64,000 bases of DNA, from the NCBI GenBank assembly GCA_024508935.1, contig JANINW010000006.1:275769-339768 (forward strand), in the 5' to 3' direction. Both the position numbers and the translations under genes were made by a program. Below are positions 44,009-53,300 of this stretch, piece by piece (position 1 is the stretch's first letter; each line of letters starts with the position of its first letter). Source of the stretch: Flavipsychrobacter sp. GTDB lineage: Bacteria > Bacteroidota > Bacteroidia > Chitinophagales > Chitinophagaceae. The notes beneath the pieces are model-generated. The model made no database searches, was not told where the DNA came from, and saw only the letters and a program-made list of their open reading frames with translations.

Positions 44009-44515
44009 ATGAATACTGCAAACGTAAATAAAGTGTACGAATGGCTGGCCGATGTTACAGACCCGGAAGTGCCAGTGCTTACCATACTGGACCTGGGCAT
44101 TGTGCGTAATGTGCAATTGCAGCAAACTGATGATAACGAAACTATTGCTACTATCACCATTACACCAACTTACAGCGGTTGCCCTGCTATGGATGTGATA
44201 GGAATGAATATACGCATGGCCTTGCTGAGCCGGGGTATAAAAAAAGTAAATATTGAAATGCAGCTGAGCCCTGCCTGGACAACAGACTGGATGAGCGAAA
44301 GCGGCAAAGCCAAACTAAAAGAATATGGTATAGCCCCACCCATACGTAAAGCATCAGGTGCAGGGTTAGGGCTGTTTGAAAACGACACTATCGCGTGCCC
44401 GCGTTGCGGTTCTGAAGATACACAATTGGTAAGCCAGTTTGGACCAACATCATGCAAAGCATTATATAAATGTAATAGCTGCCACGAGCCATTTGAGCAT
44501 TTTAAATGTCATTGA
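44009..44515 (+). CDS. paaD: Phenylacetyl-CoA epoxidase-associated protein PaaD
   Basis: PaaD is an iron-sulfur maturation protein (MIP18/SufT-like fold plus a zinc/iron-binding tail) needed for PaaABCE activity. The 168-residue protein has VYEWLADVTDPEVPVLTILDLGIV, ITPTYSGCPAMDVIG, LSPAWTTDWMSESGKAKLKEYGI and the C-terminal CPRCG, TSCKALYKCNSC and FKCH cysteine set. Only seven bases separate it from the GT-C gene, so it still lies in the operon despite the two inserted genes. No PaaE reductase gene is in the window. Confidence 0.95.
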   Translation: MNTANVNKVYEWLADVTDPEVPVLTILDLGIVRNVQLQQTDDNETIATITITPTYSGCPAMDVIGMNIRMALLSRGIKKVNIEMQLSPAWTTDWMSESGKAKLKEYGIAPPIRKASGAGLGLFENDTIACPRCGSEDTQLVSQFGPTSCKALYKCNSCHEPFEHFKCH

Positions 44516-44522
44516 TACTTTT

Positions 44523-44864
44523 ATGTACGAGCACAAAAGCGAGCCACTTGCACCTTTACCGGTCTTCTACCACAGGATATTGCGCAGCCTGCTCACTGCT
44601 GTAATACTATTAGGCATTTGCCTGGCCATAGGTATTATAGGTTATCATTTTACAGGTAATATTCCCTGGATAGATGCTTTTCACAATGCATCTATGATAT
44701 TAAGCGGTATGGGGCCTGTGGTAGAAATTAAATCAAATGGCGGTAAAATATTTTCTTCCCTTTATGCATTATTCAGCGGCGTAGCCTTTATTACCAATAT
44801 TGGCATCATACTGGCTCCGGCAGCGCACAGATTGTTTCACAGGCTGCATCTCGAGGAAGAATAA
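44523..44864 (+). CDS. Small two-helix membrane protein with channel-pore-like layout (113 aa)
   Basis: Not recognised as a named family. From ATG 44523 the protein has a first helix (LLTAVILLGICLAIGIIGYHF), a loop with WIDAFHNASMILSGMGPVVE and a second helix (KIFSSLYALFSGVAFITNIGIIL), then a short tail (APAAHRLFHRLHLEEE). The order helix, pore-loop-like stretch with a glycine pair (SGMGP), GKIFxxLYAL and helix mirrors the pore module of potassium channels, but TVGYG is replaced by SGMGP, so K+ selectivity is not expected. It follows paaD by seven bases, so it is probably cotranscribed. Confidence 0.68.
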   Translation: MYEHKSEPLAPLPVFYHRILRSLLTAVILLGICLAIGIIGYHFTGNIPWIDAFHNASMILSGMGPVVEIKSNGGKIFSSLYALFSGVAFITNIGIILAPAAHRLFHRLHLEEE

Positions 44865-44876
44865 GTATAGTATGGA

Positions 44877-45593
44877 TCAACTGATGTGCAGCTGCTCTAT
44901 TGCTTTTTGCGCAGCTACCTGGCCGGCTTCTTTTTTGTTATAGCCCGCACCTGTGGTTAGTTGCTGGCCATCGATAACTATAGCAATAGTAAATATTTTG
45001 CGCGAGCCTTCTATTTTTTCATCCAGTGTATCGAAGCTTACCGTTTTGCTGTTTTTTTGCGCCCAGCTTAGCAAACGGTTTTTATAATTGGTATCTGTGC
45101 TCTCCAAGGTATCGATATCAATATACGGCTTGATAATTTGCTTCAGTATAAAGCTGCGGGTCTTTGCAAAACCCTTATCCAGGTACACAGCACCTATCAA
45201 TGCTTCCAGCGCATTGCCGAAAATATGACTGCGGCTGAGGCCACGGTCGTTCTGATTATACTGCACCAGTTTTTGCAGCCCCATACGCATGGCTACATTG
45301 TTCAGCGTTTCGCGGCGAACAATTTTAGAACGCAGCTCCGTCATATAACCTTCCGACTGGTAAGGATATTTTTTAAAAAGGTATTCTGCGACAATAGAGC
45401 CTAGTATAGCATCACCCAAAAATTCAAGACGCTCGTTATTATAAGCCAGTTCTTCAATTTTAGACCGGTGCATCAATGCCAACTGGTAATATGGAAGGTG
45501 CCCGGGCGTATAACCAAGCAGGTGTTCCAATTGCAGTACCAACTGTTTGTTGGGAGAAAAGAAGTGTAAGATTCGTGTAGTGAACCTGCGCAA
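44877..45593 (-). CDS. rnc: Ribonuclease III
   Basis: RNase III cleaves double-stranded RNA in rRNA and mRNA processing. The 238-residue protein has the signature NERLEFLGDAILG (ERLEFLGDA at 54-62), a second acidic motif in HIFGNALEALIGAVYLDKG, and a C-terminal dsRNA-binding domain (NYKNRLLSWAQKNS to AAQKAIEQL). The N terminus needs a TTG start at 45593, since the next ATG would remove conserved residues. The start is two bases after the fabF stop, in the classic acpP-fabF-rnc order. Confidence 0.97.
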   Translation of the reverse strand: MRRFTTRILHFFSPNKQLVLQLEHLLGYTPGHLPYYQLALMHRSKIEELAYNNERLEFLGDAILGSIVAEYLFKKYPYQSEGYMTELRSKIVRRETLNNVAMRMGLQKLVQYNQNDRGLSRSHIFGNALEALIGAVYLDKGFAKTRSFILKQIIKPYIDIDTLESTDTNYKNRLLSWAQKNSKTVSFDTLDEKIEGSRKIFTIAIVIDGQQLTTGAGYNKKEAGQVAAQKAIEQLHIS

Positions 45594-45595
45594 GG

Positions 45596-46855
45596 CTATT
45601 CTTCAAATTTTTTGAAAATGACAGAGGCATTATGGCCTCCAAAGCCGAAGGTGTTGCTCAGTGCTACACGTACCTTTCTTGACTGCGCCTTATTAAATGT
45701 AAGGTTAAGGCGGGGATCAATTACAGGATCGTCGGTGAAATGGTTGATCGTTGGAGGCACCATATCATTTACCACAGACATAATGCTTGCTACCGCTTCT
45801 ATAGCACCTGCGCCACCCAGCAGGTGACCGGTCATAGATTTCGTAGAGCTGATGTTCATGTTGTAAGCATGATCTCCAAAAACCTTTTGAATAGCGGTAA
45901 GTTCTGCAACGTCGCCTAATGGCGTAGAAGTACCGTGTACATTCACATAATCTACCTCTTCAGGGTTCATATGTGCATCTTCCAGTGCATTGCGCATCAC
46001 ATTTATTACACCCAGCCCTTCAGGATGCGGTGCAGTAAGGTGGTAAGCGTCTGCACTCATACCTCCGCCCGCTACTTCAGCGTATATTTTAGCACCGCGG
46101 CGTTTGGCATGTTCGTATTCTTCCAGTATCAATGCGCCTGCGCCTTCGCCCAATACAAAACCATCACGGTCTTTATCAAACGGGCGGCTGGCGGTTGCCG
46201 GGTCGTCATTACGTTCTGATAATGCTTTCATGGCATTAAATCCTCCAATACCTGCTTCTGTAACTACAGCTTCTGAGCCTCCGGTTACAATAGCATCTGC
46301 TTTACCCAGCCTTATATAGTTAAAGGCATCTATAATAGCGTTGGTAGAAGAAGCACAGGCACTAACAGTAGCAAAGTTCAACCCGCGGAAGCCATACTTC
46401 ATAGAGATATGGCCTGCAGCTATATCCAGTATGAGTTTGGGAATGAAGAAGGGATTGAAACGGGGAGTACCGTCGCCTTTATTAAAGGCAGTCATCTCTT
46501 CGATGAAAGTGATCATACCGCCAATGCCGGAGGCCCAGATAACACCTACACGATCGTGGTTGATGCTTTCATTATCCAGGTTAGCATCCTCTACTGCTTG
46601 TGCAGCAGCTACTACAGCTATCTGCGAAAAGCGGTCGAGTTTACGCGCCTCTTTGCGTTCCATAAAGTCTTCAGGATTGAAGCCCTTCAGTTCGCAGGCA
46701 AATTTTGTCTTGAACTTAGTTACATCAAACTGTTTAATGAAATCGGCACCCGAAACACCATTAACCAGACCATTCCAATACTCAGGTACAGTATTGCCTA
46801 ATGGGGTAAGGGCGCCGAGCCCCGTTACGACTACGCGTTTTAAGGGAAAATTCAT
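45596..46855 (-). CDS. fabF: Beta-ketoacyl-ACP synthase II
   Basis: FabF elongates fatty acids by condensing acyl-enzyme with malonyl-ACP. The 419-residue thiolase-fold protein has catalytic Cys167 in TVSACASSTNAI, His307 in VNVHGTSTPLGD and His344 in KSMTGHLLGGAGAIE, which form the Cys-His-His triad, and the C-terminal NTFGFGGHNASVIF. It lies 37 bases downstream of acpP and directly ahead of rnc. Confidence 0.98.
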   Translation of the reverse strand: MNFPLKRVVVTGLGALTPLGNTVPEYWNGLVNGVSGADFIKQFDVTKFKTKFACELKGFNPEDFMERKEARKLDRFSQIAVVAAAQAVEDANLDNESINHDRVGVIWASGIGGMITFIEEMTAFNKGDGTPRFNPFFIPKLILDIAAGHISMKYGFRGLNFATVSACASSTNAIIDAFNYIRLGKADAIVTGGSEAVVTEAGIGGFNAMKALSERNDDPATASRPFDKDRDGFVLGEGAGALILEEYEHAKRRGAKIYAEVAGGGMSADAYHLTAPHPEGLGVINVMRNALEDAHMNPEEVDYVNVHGTSTPLGDVAELTAIQKVFGDHAYNMNISSTKSMTGHLLGGAGAIEAVASIMSVVNDMVPPTINHFTDDPVIDPRLNLTFNKAQSRKVRVALSNTFGFGGHNASVIFKKFEE

Positions 46856-46892
46856 TTAAACAAGCTTCAGTTACTAAATAAGTACGGTTAAA

Positions 46893-47129
46893 CTACTTTA
46901 CGTGCTCCTCAAGATAAGATATAGCCTGGCCAACAGTAGTGATGGTTTCAGCTTGCTCATCGGGAATAGAAATGTTGAATTCTTTTTCAAATTCCATAAT
47001 CAATTCAACTGTATCCAGTGAATCCGCTCCCAGGTCGTTAGTAAAACTAGCTTCAGGATTTACTTCAGATTCATCAACACCCAGTTTGTCCACGATGATC
47101 TTTTTAACGCGATTTGCAATTTCAGACAT
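46893..47129 (-). CDS. acpP: Acyl carrier protein
   Basis: This 78-residue acidic four-helix protein carries acyl chains on a phosphopantetheine arm. The attachment motif is [14 protein letters not shown] with Ser37, and the preceding [20 protein letters not shown] is typical. It starts the acpP-fabF-rnc transcript with a -7 box (TATTTTTG) 26 bases upstream. Confidence 0.98.
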   Translation of the reverse strand: MSEIANRVKKIIVDKLGVDESEVNPEASFTNDLGADSLDTVELIMEFEKEFNISIPDEQAETITTVGQAISYLEEHVK

Positions 47130-47155
47130 AGCTAATGCAATTTAATTTTATGCTG

Positions 47156-47163
47156 CAAAAATA
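47156..47163 (-). promoter_or_regulatory. -7 promoter box of acpP (TATTTTTG)
   Basis: On the minus strand TATTTTTG (47163-47156) fits TAnnTTTG and stands 26 bases before the acpP ATG. An exact -33 TTTG is not seen. Confidence 0.5.
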
Positions 47164-47236
47164 TACTTTTTGGTAAAAAGGAAAAGCGCAATAAAAATTT
47201 CTTTTTAAATACCCGTTTTCCGCGGAAATATGCAAG

Positions 47237-47908
47237 TTAATTGATATTTCTATGTTCTTCAATAATACTGCCATCTTTCATAACCAGGGTACGGTCTGTC
47301 ATTTTGGCCAGTTCTTCATTATGGGTTATCATTATCACTGTATGGCCATATTTACGCCTTAAATCCAGGAACAGGTTATGCACCGCCGTGGCATTGGCGC
47401 TATCCAGGTTACCGGTAGGCTCATCGGCCATTATAATAGAAGGTTTATTGATCAAAGCACGTGCTATTGCTACCCGCTGCTGTTCTCCACCCGACAATTC
47501 ACCCGGTTTATTATCCAGCCGGCTGCCAAGGCCTACTATATTTAGCATTTCTGCAGCCTCGGCAAGTGCCTGTTTCTTTCCTTTACCGCTGATCCATAAG
47601 GGAATAGCTACATTCTCTACTGCTGAAAACTCCGGCAGCAGGTGGTGAAACTGAAACACAAAACCAAGATGTTTGTTGCGAAATTGTGCCTGTTTTTTAG
47701 CCGACAGGCGAAAAATATCGGTCCCGTCTATCATCACATTGCCCGAATCGGGCTTATCTAATGCCCCCAAAAGGTGCAATAAAGTACTCTTCCCTGCCCC
47801 CGACGCACCTATCACCGATATAATCTCACCTTTTTGTACCGTTAGAGACACTCCGTTGACTACTGTAAGGCTGGAATACTTTTTGATGAGATGATTAGCA
47901 GAAAGCAT
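47237..47908 (-). CDS. lolD: ABC transporter ATPase, LolD-like
   Basis: From ATG 47908 this 223-residue protein is one nucleotide-binding domain with Walker A GASGAGKST, Q loop FVFQFHHLLPEFSA, signature [15 protein letters not shown], Walker [16 protein letters not shown] and H loop MITHNEE. FQFHHLLPEFSAVENVAIPL is the characteristic LolD stretch, so it most likely drives the LolCE release of lipoproteins to the outer membrane. No LolC/E-like permease gene adjoins it. It lies upstream of the acpP transcript on the same strand, 107 bases away. Confidence 0.9.
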   Translation of the reverse strand: MLSANHLIKKYSSLTVVNGVSLTVQKGEIISVIGASGAGKSTLLHLLGALDKPDSGNVMIDGTDIFRLSAKKQAQFRNKHLGFVFQFHHLLPEFSAVENVAIPLWISGKGKKQALAEAAEMLNIVGLGSRLDNKPGELSGGEQQRVAIARALINKPSIIMADEPTGNLDSANATAVHNLFLDLRRKYGHTVIMITHNEELAKMTDRTLVMKDGSIIEEHRNIN

Positions 47909-48010
47909 ATTGTAAAATTCTTTCAAAATGGCAGTAATACCAAGAAAAGGGTATTATTATCACAAAAAAGCTAAAAATGTCAATTTGCTGTGAAAGCTAA
48001 CTTAATAAAA

Positions 48011-48041
48011 TTTGTATTTCTTATTTGAAAACTTACATTTG
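48011..48041 (+). promoter_or_regulatory. Promoter of DUF2795 gene (TTTG-N19-TACATTTG)
   Basis: TTTG (48011-48014), a 19-base spacer and TACATTTG (48034-48041) form an almost ideal Bacteroidota promoter, 34 bases upstream of the ATG at 48076. This is one of the best matches in the window. Confidence 0.82.
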
Positions 48042-48075
48042 CGGAAACTAACAATAAAATAAATTAATTTTTAAT

Positions 48076-48297
48076 ATGTTCTGGACACTTGAATTAGCAT
48101 CGCATCTCGAAGACGCTCCGTGGCCTGCCACTAAAGATGAACTGATAGATTACGCTATCCGATCAGGCGCTCCGCTGGAAGTAGTTGAAAACTTGCAGGA
48201 ACTGGATGATGAAGGTGAGATTTATGAAGGCATAGAAGATATTTGGCCCGACTACCCCACCCAGGAAGACTTCTTCTTTAATGAAGACGAGTATTAA
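48076..48297 (+). CDS. DUF2795 family small protein (73 aa)
   Basis: A short, very acidic protein (pI clearly low by eye) with FWTLELASHLEDAPWPATKDEL, IDYAIRSGAPLEVVENLQEL and a tail rich in Asp/Glu and aromatics (WPDYPTQEDFFFNEDEY). The pattern of two short helices with PWPATKxELIxYAxRxGAP matches DUF2795, a widespread family of unknown role. It has its own strong promoter and terminator, so it is a monocistronic gene that may be highly expressed. No partner genes are nearby. Confidence 0.88.
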   Translation: MFWTLELASHLEDAPWPATKDELIDYAIRSGAPLEVVENLQELDDEGEIYEGIEDIWPDYPTQEDFFFNEDEY

Positions 48298-48318
48298 ACA
48301 ATCACGACATTAGATCTC

Positions 48319-48347
48319 ATCCCCCGCTGATACGGGGGATTTTTTTG
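48319..48347 (+). terminator. Terminator after DUF2795 gene
   Basis: ATCCCCCG (48319-48326) pairs with CGGGGGAT (48333-48340), followed by seven T. Confidence 0.92.
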
Positions 48348-48448
48348 AACTGCCACTTCCACTGCCTGCCATTTCACCAGAAACCGCAATGCAATTTATA
48401 TATCATACGTTATTTTTTTGCTATAATAAACTAACACGCATTAATAAA

Positions 48449-48478
48449 AAAGAGCTGCAATGTATACTGCAGCTCTTT
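48449..48478 (-). terminator. Terminator of the minus-strand T9SS cargo / regulator transcripts
   Basis: On the minus strand AAAGAGCTGCA (48478-48468) pairs with TGCAGCTCTTT (48459-48449), followed by T-rich sequence. It lies just beyond the stop of the response regulator gene at 48501. Confidence 0.75.
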
Positions 48479-48500
48479 CTTTATTGAATAATATTTTATC

Positions 48501-49202
48501 CTATTCCGGTACAACCAGGCGGAAACCATTACCGTGTATGTTCACAATCTCTACGCTGGAATCTTCCTTAAGGTATTTGCGCAGTTTAGCAATATACACG
48601 TCCATGCTGCGGCCATTGAAATAAGTATCGCTACCCCATATACGTTTTAAGGCAGCATCGCGCGGCAGCAGGTCATTTTTATACTCGCTCAGCATCAGCA
48701 GCAGTTCATTCTCTTTAGGAGAAAGTGTCTGCGACTGGCCATTGTGCTGCAGGGTGCGCAGCTTGCTGTTGAAATGATAGCTGCCGATATTAAACTCTAC
48801 CTGGGCATGTTGCTTGTCCTGCAGCTCCTGGTTGCGTTTCATTATAGCCTTTATCTTATGCAGCAATACTTCGCTATCAAATGGTTTGGTTATATAATCA
48901 TCCGCACCCAGTTTATAACCGTTCAGTATATCTTCTTTCATGCTTTTTGCAGAAAGGAAGAACAGGGGTACTTCTGGATCTACATTCCTTATTTCTTCAG
49001 CCAGTGTAAAGCCATCCATATTAGGCATCATCACATCCAGCAGGCATATATCAAACTTTTCCCGACGGAAGGCAGCAAGGCCTAATATACCGTCACGAGC
49101 CAGTTCCACTACAAAATCATTCAATTCTAAATAATTCTTCAAAACCTGCCCGAAATTGGTATCATCCTCAACGAGCAGTACTTTAAATTTTTCGTTTTCC
49201 AT
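48501..49202 (-). CDS. OmpR-type response regulator (RprY-like)
   Basis: The 233-residue protein has a receiver domain with acidic pair LLVEDD, phospho-acceptor Asp56 in CLLDVMMPNMDG and Lys in DDYITKPF, followed by a winged-helix DNA-binding domain (SPKENELLLMLSEYKNDLL and RSMDVYIAKLRKYLKED, then NIHGNGFRL). This resembles RprY of Bacteroides, which acts with a kinase RprX. No kinase gene adjoins it. It has a good promoter of its own (TTG-N21-TACATTTG) and lies downstream of the PorP/SprF gene, with 65 bases between. Confidence 0.93.
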   Translation of the reverse strand: MENEKFKVLLVEDDTNFGQVLKNYLELNDFVVELARDGILGLAAFRREKFDICLLDVMMPNMDGFTLAEEIRNVDPEVPLFFLSAKSMKEDILNGYKLGADDYITKPFDSEVLLHKIKAIMKRNQELQDKQHAQVEFNIGSYHFNSKLRTLQHNGQSQTLSPKENELLLMLSEYKNDLLPRDAALKRIWGSDTYFNGRSMDVYIAKLRKYLKEDSSVEIVNIHGNGFRLVVPE

Positions 49203-49224
49203 ACAATAGTTTGTGTATTACGGT

Positions 49225-49256
49225 CAAATGTAATAACGTATTTGTTGATTTTGCAA
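49225..49256 (-). promoter_or_regulatory. Promoter of the response regulator (TTG-N21-TACATTTG)
   Basis: On the minus strand TTG (49256-49254), 21 bases, then TACATTTG (49232-49225) lies 22 bases before the ATG at 49202. Spacing and sequence match the Bacteroidota consensus. Confidence 0.7.
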
Positions 49257-49267
49257 GTAATGTTTTG

Positions 49268-50299
49268 TTAAAAGCGCGGGCAGTTCATGCTCTCCCGGCT
49301 TCCGGAACCTGAACCATACATACCCTGGTATATAAGCCCAAACTCCATAGCGCCATTGCTTTTAGTAGTACTGCTCAGCTTAGACATGGTGAAATCAAAA
49401 CTGCTCATCACCTTCAAACCGCCAAACTGCAAACCAAATGCACCAACAATAGCTTCATCCCACCTGTGGAATGCGCCCAGTATCAGGTTGGTAGTAGTTT
49501 GCTTTTCGCCACCCACGTAGATAAGAACAAGTGTGCCATATAAAAGTTCATAGGCGCCCTTCTGAGTAGTATAGTATATGGAAGGGTTCAGCGTAAATGA
49601 CCCGCCGTTGAGCTTGAACATACCATCAATATTTGCGGTGGGCCTTAAACCTACTTTATTATCAAAATTGTAGAAGCTCTCTTTAGGGGCATTCACATGC
49701 GCTGCTGCCACACCAATTTTTATATACGTATTCTCATTGGGAAACATGGCATAATTGATACCTGCACCGAAATCTATAAAATTGGTTTTGATAATAGAAG
49801 CCTTTTCACCATTAGGAATATTCCTATCGAATTTAAACCCGTCCCATTGCAGGTCGAAGGTCACTTTTGAAAAATCAACACTTCGCTCTACATAGCCACC
49901 ATATATACCTGCAGACAACATACTGTACTCACCCATCTGCACATGGTATGCGACAGATAACTGTGTTTGTGTCAGCGCCAGGTCTCCATCGCCGGCTTTA
50001 TCATTAAAAAACGCCAGGCCTATGCCCAGCCAGTTGGTCATATTCTGGTTGCGCAGCAACTGGAAATCGCCATAGCCAGAAATGGTTTTATAAGGCACCG
50101 GTATCTTAGCCCATTGATCGCGGTAGTTGGCACCCACCCTGTAATCGCTTTCGCTCATCAGGGCCGTATTGGCCGGGTTCAGCAACATAGGCGCATTGTA
50201 ATACTGGCTGAAATGCATACCCTGCCCCATAGCCGGCAATGAGGCTAAAAATAAACCTGCAGCTATCAAATACTTATATATTCCGCTATGCTTGATCAT
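49268..50299 (-). CDS. PorP/SprF-family T9SS outer-membrane protein
   Basis: The 343-residue protein has a signal peptide (LIAAGLFLASLPAMGQ) followed directly by GMHFSQYYNAPMLLNPANTALMSESDYRVGANYRDQW (in part), the typical start of PorP/SprF proteins. Later strands include YSMLSAGIYGGYVERSVDFSKV, NFIDFGAGINYAMF, GLRPTANIDGMFKLNGG and LILGAFHRWDEAIVGAFGLQF. Members link type B (gliding-motility-type C-terminal domain) cargo to the T9SS and attach it to the cell surface. It follows the cargo gene by 22 bases, so the pair is cotranscribed. Confidence 0.95.
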   Translation of the reverse strand: MIKHSGIYKYLIAAGLFLASLPAMGQGMHFSQYYNAPMLLNPANTALMSESDYRVGANYRDQWAKIPVPYKTISGYGDFQLLRNQNMTNWLGIGLAFFNDKAGDGDLALTQTQLSVAYHVQMGEYSMLSAGIYGGYVERSVDFSKVTFDLQWDGFKFDRNIPNGEKASIIKTNFIDFGAGINYAMFPNENTYIKIGVAAAHVNAPKESFYNFDNKVGLRPTANIDGMFKLNGGSFTLNPSIYYTTQKGAYELLYGTLVLIYVGGEKQTTTNLILGAFHRWDEAIVGAFGLQFGGLKVMSSFDFTMSKLSSTTKSNGAMEFGLIYQGMYGSGSGSRESMNCPRF

Positions 50300-50321
50300 T
50301 GCTTGTTGCTTATTTTAGTAA

Positions 50322-53300
50322 TTATCTCAGTAAGGTTACATTTCCTTTCTTAAAGTAAGTGGTCTCATCTACAAATCTTACACTAAGCGTAAAGGCGTAG
50401 GCTTCTATTTCCTGGGGCTTTCCTTTATAAGTACCATCCCAGCCAACAGACTGGTCTGTAGATGTGAAAACCAATTCTCCCCAGCGGTTATATATCTTCA
50501 GGTCAATGCTTTCAATACCGGCACCACGTACATACAAAATATCATTGCTTCCATCTCCATTTGGACTGAATGCAGTTGGAAGGTCTGCCAGCGGAAACAC
50601 ATCGGCATCTACTTTTTTACAGATGGTATCTGCACAGCCTTGTTCATTTATAGCAGTAAGGCAGGTTGTATAAGTACCCGTACGCTTAAAGAAGTGTACC
50701 GGGTCTTTCTCAGAAGAACCGGTGTTATCACCAAAAGACCAGGCATACTTTATTGCATTGGTCGATTTATTAGTGTACGTAATAGGCACATTGGTGATAG
50801 GCACAATAGGATCATGTGTAAAGTCTGCTGTAGGAGTAGGCATTACATCAAGTGTCACCTCTACTGAATCCACCTTGTTACACGATGTCGGGTTATATGC
50901 ATATAATTTGATGGTAAACTTACCTATACTATCAAACTTATATTCGAAGTCGGTCTTGGTAGTTGTATAGCCGTTACTTACTTGCCATTTATAATTGGTT
51001 GCATTATTAGAGCGATTAGATAAAACAATAGCACTGCCAATACATATCAGGTTAGGTTGTTTTACATCTGCTTTTACATAGGTATTGTTGAAGTGTATGG
51101 TCTTCTTTATAGAATCGGGAGAATTACAGGCAGTTGGATCTTCCATAATGAGCGTGATGGTATAATAGCCCGAATCGGGGAAGCTATGCATGGGCGGCGT
51201 CACATCGTTTGATGTGCTGCCATCGCCAAACACCCAGGTGAATTTTGTAGAGGCCGGCGTCTTACTATACTTTGAAGTATTGGAAAATGTGGCTGTATAA
51301 GGTTTGCAGCTGTCTACCAGTGTTACATTGAAATTAGCATCTATAGCATTGGTATCAACCGTAAAATTCAGGTAAACAGTATCACGTACTTTACAGGCAT
51401 TGGGGTTAATGGCTATCATGCGCACTGTGAATATGCCTGCCTTGTTAAAAGTATGTACGGGGTTAGCGGCAGAACTACCAGGTGTACCATCTCCAAAATC
51501 CCAATCGTAATTGGTAGCGTTGGTAGAACCGTTGGTAAAATTAATGGGTCTTCCCAGGCATACACTACCACTTGGCTGTGCACTGGCTTTAGCCTTAACT
51601 GCACCCAATTCAAAAGCTATTTTAAGAGCTACCAGGTTGCAATTGAAGCTGCCGTTTTTAGGGCTTAGTACATTAGGCGGTTCAGTAGGGAAAGTACCAC
51701 CACCGCAGCCGCCGCATATAGCCTGGTAAACAATACCCCCTTTATCAAAACGGCTGGTACCGCCATCCACGTGTTCTGACACACCACCATTAGCGCCACG
51801 GAAAGTAGCGTATTGCAGGTTGAGCAGGTTTTTAGAGAAAACAATGAAGTACATATCATTACCATCGGTAGTAGACTGTACGGCATTAGGGCTAACTGCC
51901 ATACCTGTAGTATTGCCAATATCCGGCGGAAGCGGAGCCTGCCCTGTATAAAGATCACCACCCCACCCCGATATATATACATTCTGACAAGTATCTACCA
52001 GGAATGCCACCGGTGATATATTGGTTTTACTCGTTGTACCGGAACCAAATACTGTAGCGGTAATTTTAGTTGCCAGGTTATTATCCAGCTTTATTACAAA
52101 CTGGCTGCCATTTGCATTCTTGTATACGCCAGCAGGTACATATAAGCTTTCAAACTGTCCACCAATTGTTTGTCCCATAGCGTACACATTATTATCCAGG
52201 TCTACCTGTACGCCGTATACCTGGTCGTATGCATTAGCGCCGATATAGGTGCCCTTTTGGGGTGCATAGGTACCGCCATTCTGAAAACGCAGAATGAATC
52301 CATCTGCTGCTCCGCCGGGTGCGTTGGGTATAAACCCTCCACTGATACCTGGTACGGATGAAAGGAAATCACTACTCATAGTTCCACCGCCTACAAACAA
52401 TTGTTGTTCTGAAGTATCCAGGGCAAGCACATAGGCTGCATCCGCATTGCTACCACCAATATAAGTGCTCCATATCAATGAGGTTAGTGAACTATTCATT
52501 TTCAGCACTATAGCATCCTGTGTATCAGCAGCGCTCTTGGCAAATTTGATAGCGGTTGCAGTTGTAGGGAAACTATCGCTTTTTGTACAGGCAGCCACAT
52601 AAATATTTCCTGCCTTATCCAATATCACTTCACTTCGTGCATCATCACCATAATTATGCTTTAGCAGTCCCACAGCAAATTCTCCCGAGGTGCTGTTACT
52701 CACATCTTCGCCTTTACCACCCAAAAATGTAGAGCCGAGCAATGCCGTACCTGTTGAATTGAATTTCACGATGACCATGTCCCCTTCGCCGTTGTACGTA
52801 CGATCATAAGCACCGGGTGTTGTCGGGAAGCTATTAACCGGCCCCAACGTATCTGATGAATAGGTACGGCCAACTATTACCAGGTTATCATTTGCATCTA
52901 TATATAAACTATGCGGCTGTTCATTATCAGAACCGCCCAGGTAAGTAGAATAAATTCGGTTGGTACCCGCAGAATCGATTTTCATAATGGCGATATCGCA
53001 CGGGTAACCGCTGCTGGTGTTTGTTTTACCACCCCTGAAGACAGATTGTATAGCGCCTACAGCAGGTACTACCGGGTAGCCTGAACCACCGGCCTGGTCG
53101 CTGGTAATACCCCCTGCGTAAAAATTACCATGAGAATCGTAAGTAGCCGTAAAACCCCAGTTGTCATAAGAAGAACCTGTAAATGTGGCAAATATTACGG
53201 TAGGGTCTATAACCAAAGTGCTGTTAGCATCATATCCCCGCGGAAAACTGAAACTAACAATATTGTCTGCCAGTTTGTATTTACAGTTTACTTCAACCCG

